Of a stretch of DNA of 58,336 bases, positions 57,532-58,336 are shown in pieces (position 1 is the first letter of the stretch; every line of letters starts with the position of its first letter). The translations under genes were made by a program, and so were the position numbers. The notes under the pieces are model-generated. The model ran no database searches, was not told where the DNA came from, and worked only from the letters and a program-made list of their open reading frames with translations. The stretch is taken from positions 1 to 58,336 of the forward strand of contig JAADFK010000224.1 in the NCBI GenBank assembly GCA_013152925.1, in the 5' to 3' direction. Source of the stretch: Acidobacteriota bacterium (GTDB taxonomy: Bacteria > Acidobacteriota > Thermoanaerobaculia > Thermoanaerobaculales > Sulfomarinibacteraceae).

Positions 57532-58336
57532 TCACATCCTCGCCATCAGCAGGCCCGGGTTCTCCACCAGGCGAACGAGGTCTGTCATGAAACGGGCGGC
57601 CTGGGCGCCGTCGATCCACCGATGATCGAAGGAAACGCTGAGGTACATCATCTTGCGGATGGTGATCTCCCCACGGTACACCACGGGGCGTTCCTTGATG
57701 GTGTGCAGGCCGACGATGGCCAGCTGGGGCATGGGGATGATGGGCGTGGCGAAGACGCCGCCCAGGGGGCCGATGTTGGTGATGGTGCAGGTGGCGCCCC
57801 TGAGCTCGTCCAGGGAGAGCTCGCGGCGGCGCGCCCGCTCGGCGAGCTCGGAGATCTCGGCGGCCAGCTCCACGAGGCTCTTCGAGCCCGCGTCGCGGAC
57901 CACGGGCACGATGAGGCCCTCGGGCGTGTCCACGGCAACGCCGATGTGGTGGTGGCCCGCAAACACCATCTCCCCGGCCTCCTCGTCCACCCGCGCGTTG
58001 AAGGCCGGGTGGTCCTCGAGCGCCGCCACCAGCGCCCTGACGAAAAGCGGCAGGAGGGTCAGCCGGACGCCGGAGCGCTGGACGATGGGTTCCTTCATGG
58101 TGCCGTGCAGGGCCAGAAGGTCGGTGACGTCGGCCTCGTCCACGTGGGTCACGTGGGCCGCCGTGCGTTTGGACTCCGCCATGGAACGGGCGATGACCTT
58201 GCGCAGGTGGCTCAGCGGGACGCGCTTCTCGCCCCCGGTGGGAGCGGCGGCCGGCAGCTTCTCCCGGCCCGCGGGGGCCGCGGCGGGCGCCGGAACAAGC
58301 TCTGGCGGCTCGGGACCGGCCGGCGCGTCGGCGGCC
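57532..58336 (-). CDS. 2-oxoacid dehydrogenase E2 (dihydrolipoamide acyltransferase) catalytic domain, N-terminus outside window
   Basis: RVPLSHLRKVIARSMAESKRTAAHVTHVDEADVTDL...TITNIGPLGGVFATPIIPMPQLAIVG...SFDHRWIDGAQAARFM. Confidence 0.93.
   Translation of the reverse strand, partial: AADAPAGPEPPELVPAPAAAPAGREKLPAAAPTGGEKRVPLSHLRKVIARSMAESKRTAAHVTHVDEADVTDLLALHGTMKEPIVQRSGVRLTLLPLFVRALVAALEDHPAFNARVDEEAGEMVFAGHHHIGVAVDTPEGLIVPVVRDAGSKSLVELAAEISELAERARRRELSLDELRGATCTITNIGPLGGVFATPIIPMPQLAIVGLHTIKERPVVYRGEITIRKMMYLSVSFDHRWIDGAQAARFMTDLVRLVENPGLLMARM

Overview
The window is a GC-rich bacterial chromosome segment of about 58 kb. Its gene content is reminiscent of Acidobacteriota, but that is an untested guess. 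It is mostly chromosomal core and metabolic genes:
(1) a GHMP kinase, an M23 peptidase, a thioredoxin-like protein and ndk;
(2) a compact napDAB periplasmic nitrate reductase operon;
(3) a dCMP deaminase-pfkA-trmB-hslO-yraN run;
(4) a xanthine dehydrogenase cluster, with xdhC frameshifted;
(5) a seven-gene heme operon, hemA-C-D-B-L-E-N;
(6) a UPF0182 protein and a penicillin-acylase-family protein;
(7) a NapH/NosR-like polyferredoxin divergent from a decayed hydroxylamine-oxidoreductase-like (HAO) octaheme cytochrome remnant;
(8) queF, a K+ channel, a short asparaginase and algH;
(9) exopolysaccharide export genes and dnaE;
(10) a pseudokinase;
(11) an archaeal-type HMG-CoA synthase/thiolase/DUF35 triad;
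(12) an ABC-2 exporter, a rhomboid protease, a POT/MFS transporter, a DUF4097 locus and a 2-oxoacid dehydrogenase E2.
The most interesting signals are:
- two identical FNR/DNR-type palindromes (TTGACCTGGGTCAA) 30 kb apart, one at napD and one at the HAO-like remnant/polyferredoxin locus;
- a 182-bp near-continuous palindrome between algH and the polysaccharide export gene;
- a small MITE-like family with shared terminal inverted repeats and GCGGACTTCAGTCCGC cores;
- dispersed and tandem 'CGGGATGACAGG' intergenic repeats;
- recurrent -10 boxes 6-7 nt from start codons, suggesting leaderless mRNAs;
- the archaeal-type mevalonate-entry triad.
No CRISPR array, rRNA, tRNA or intact transposase was recognised.
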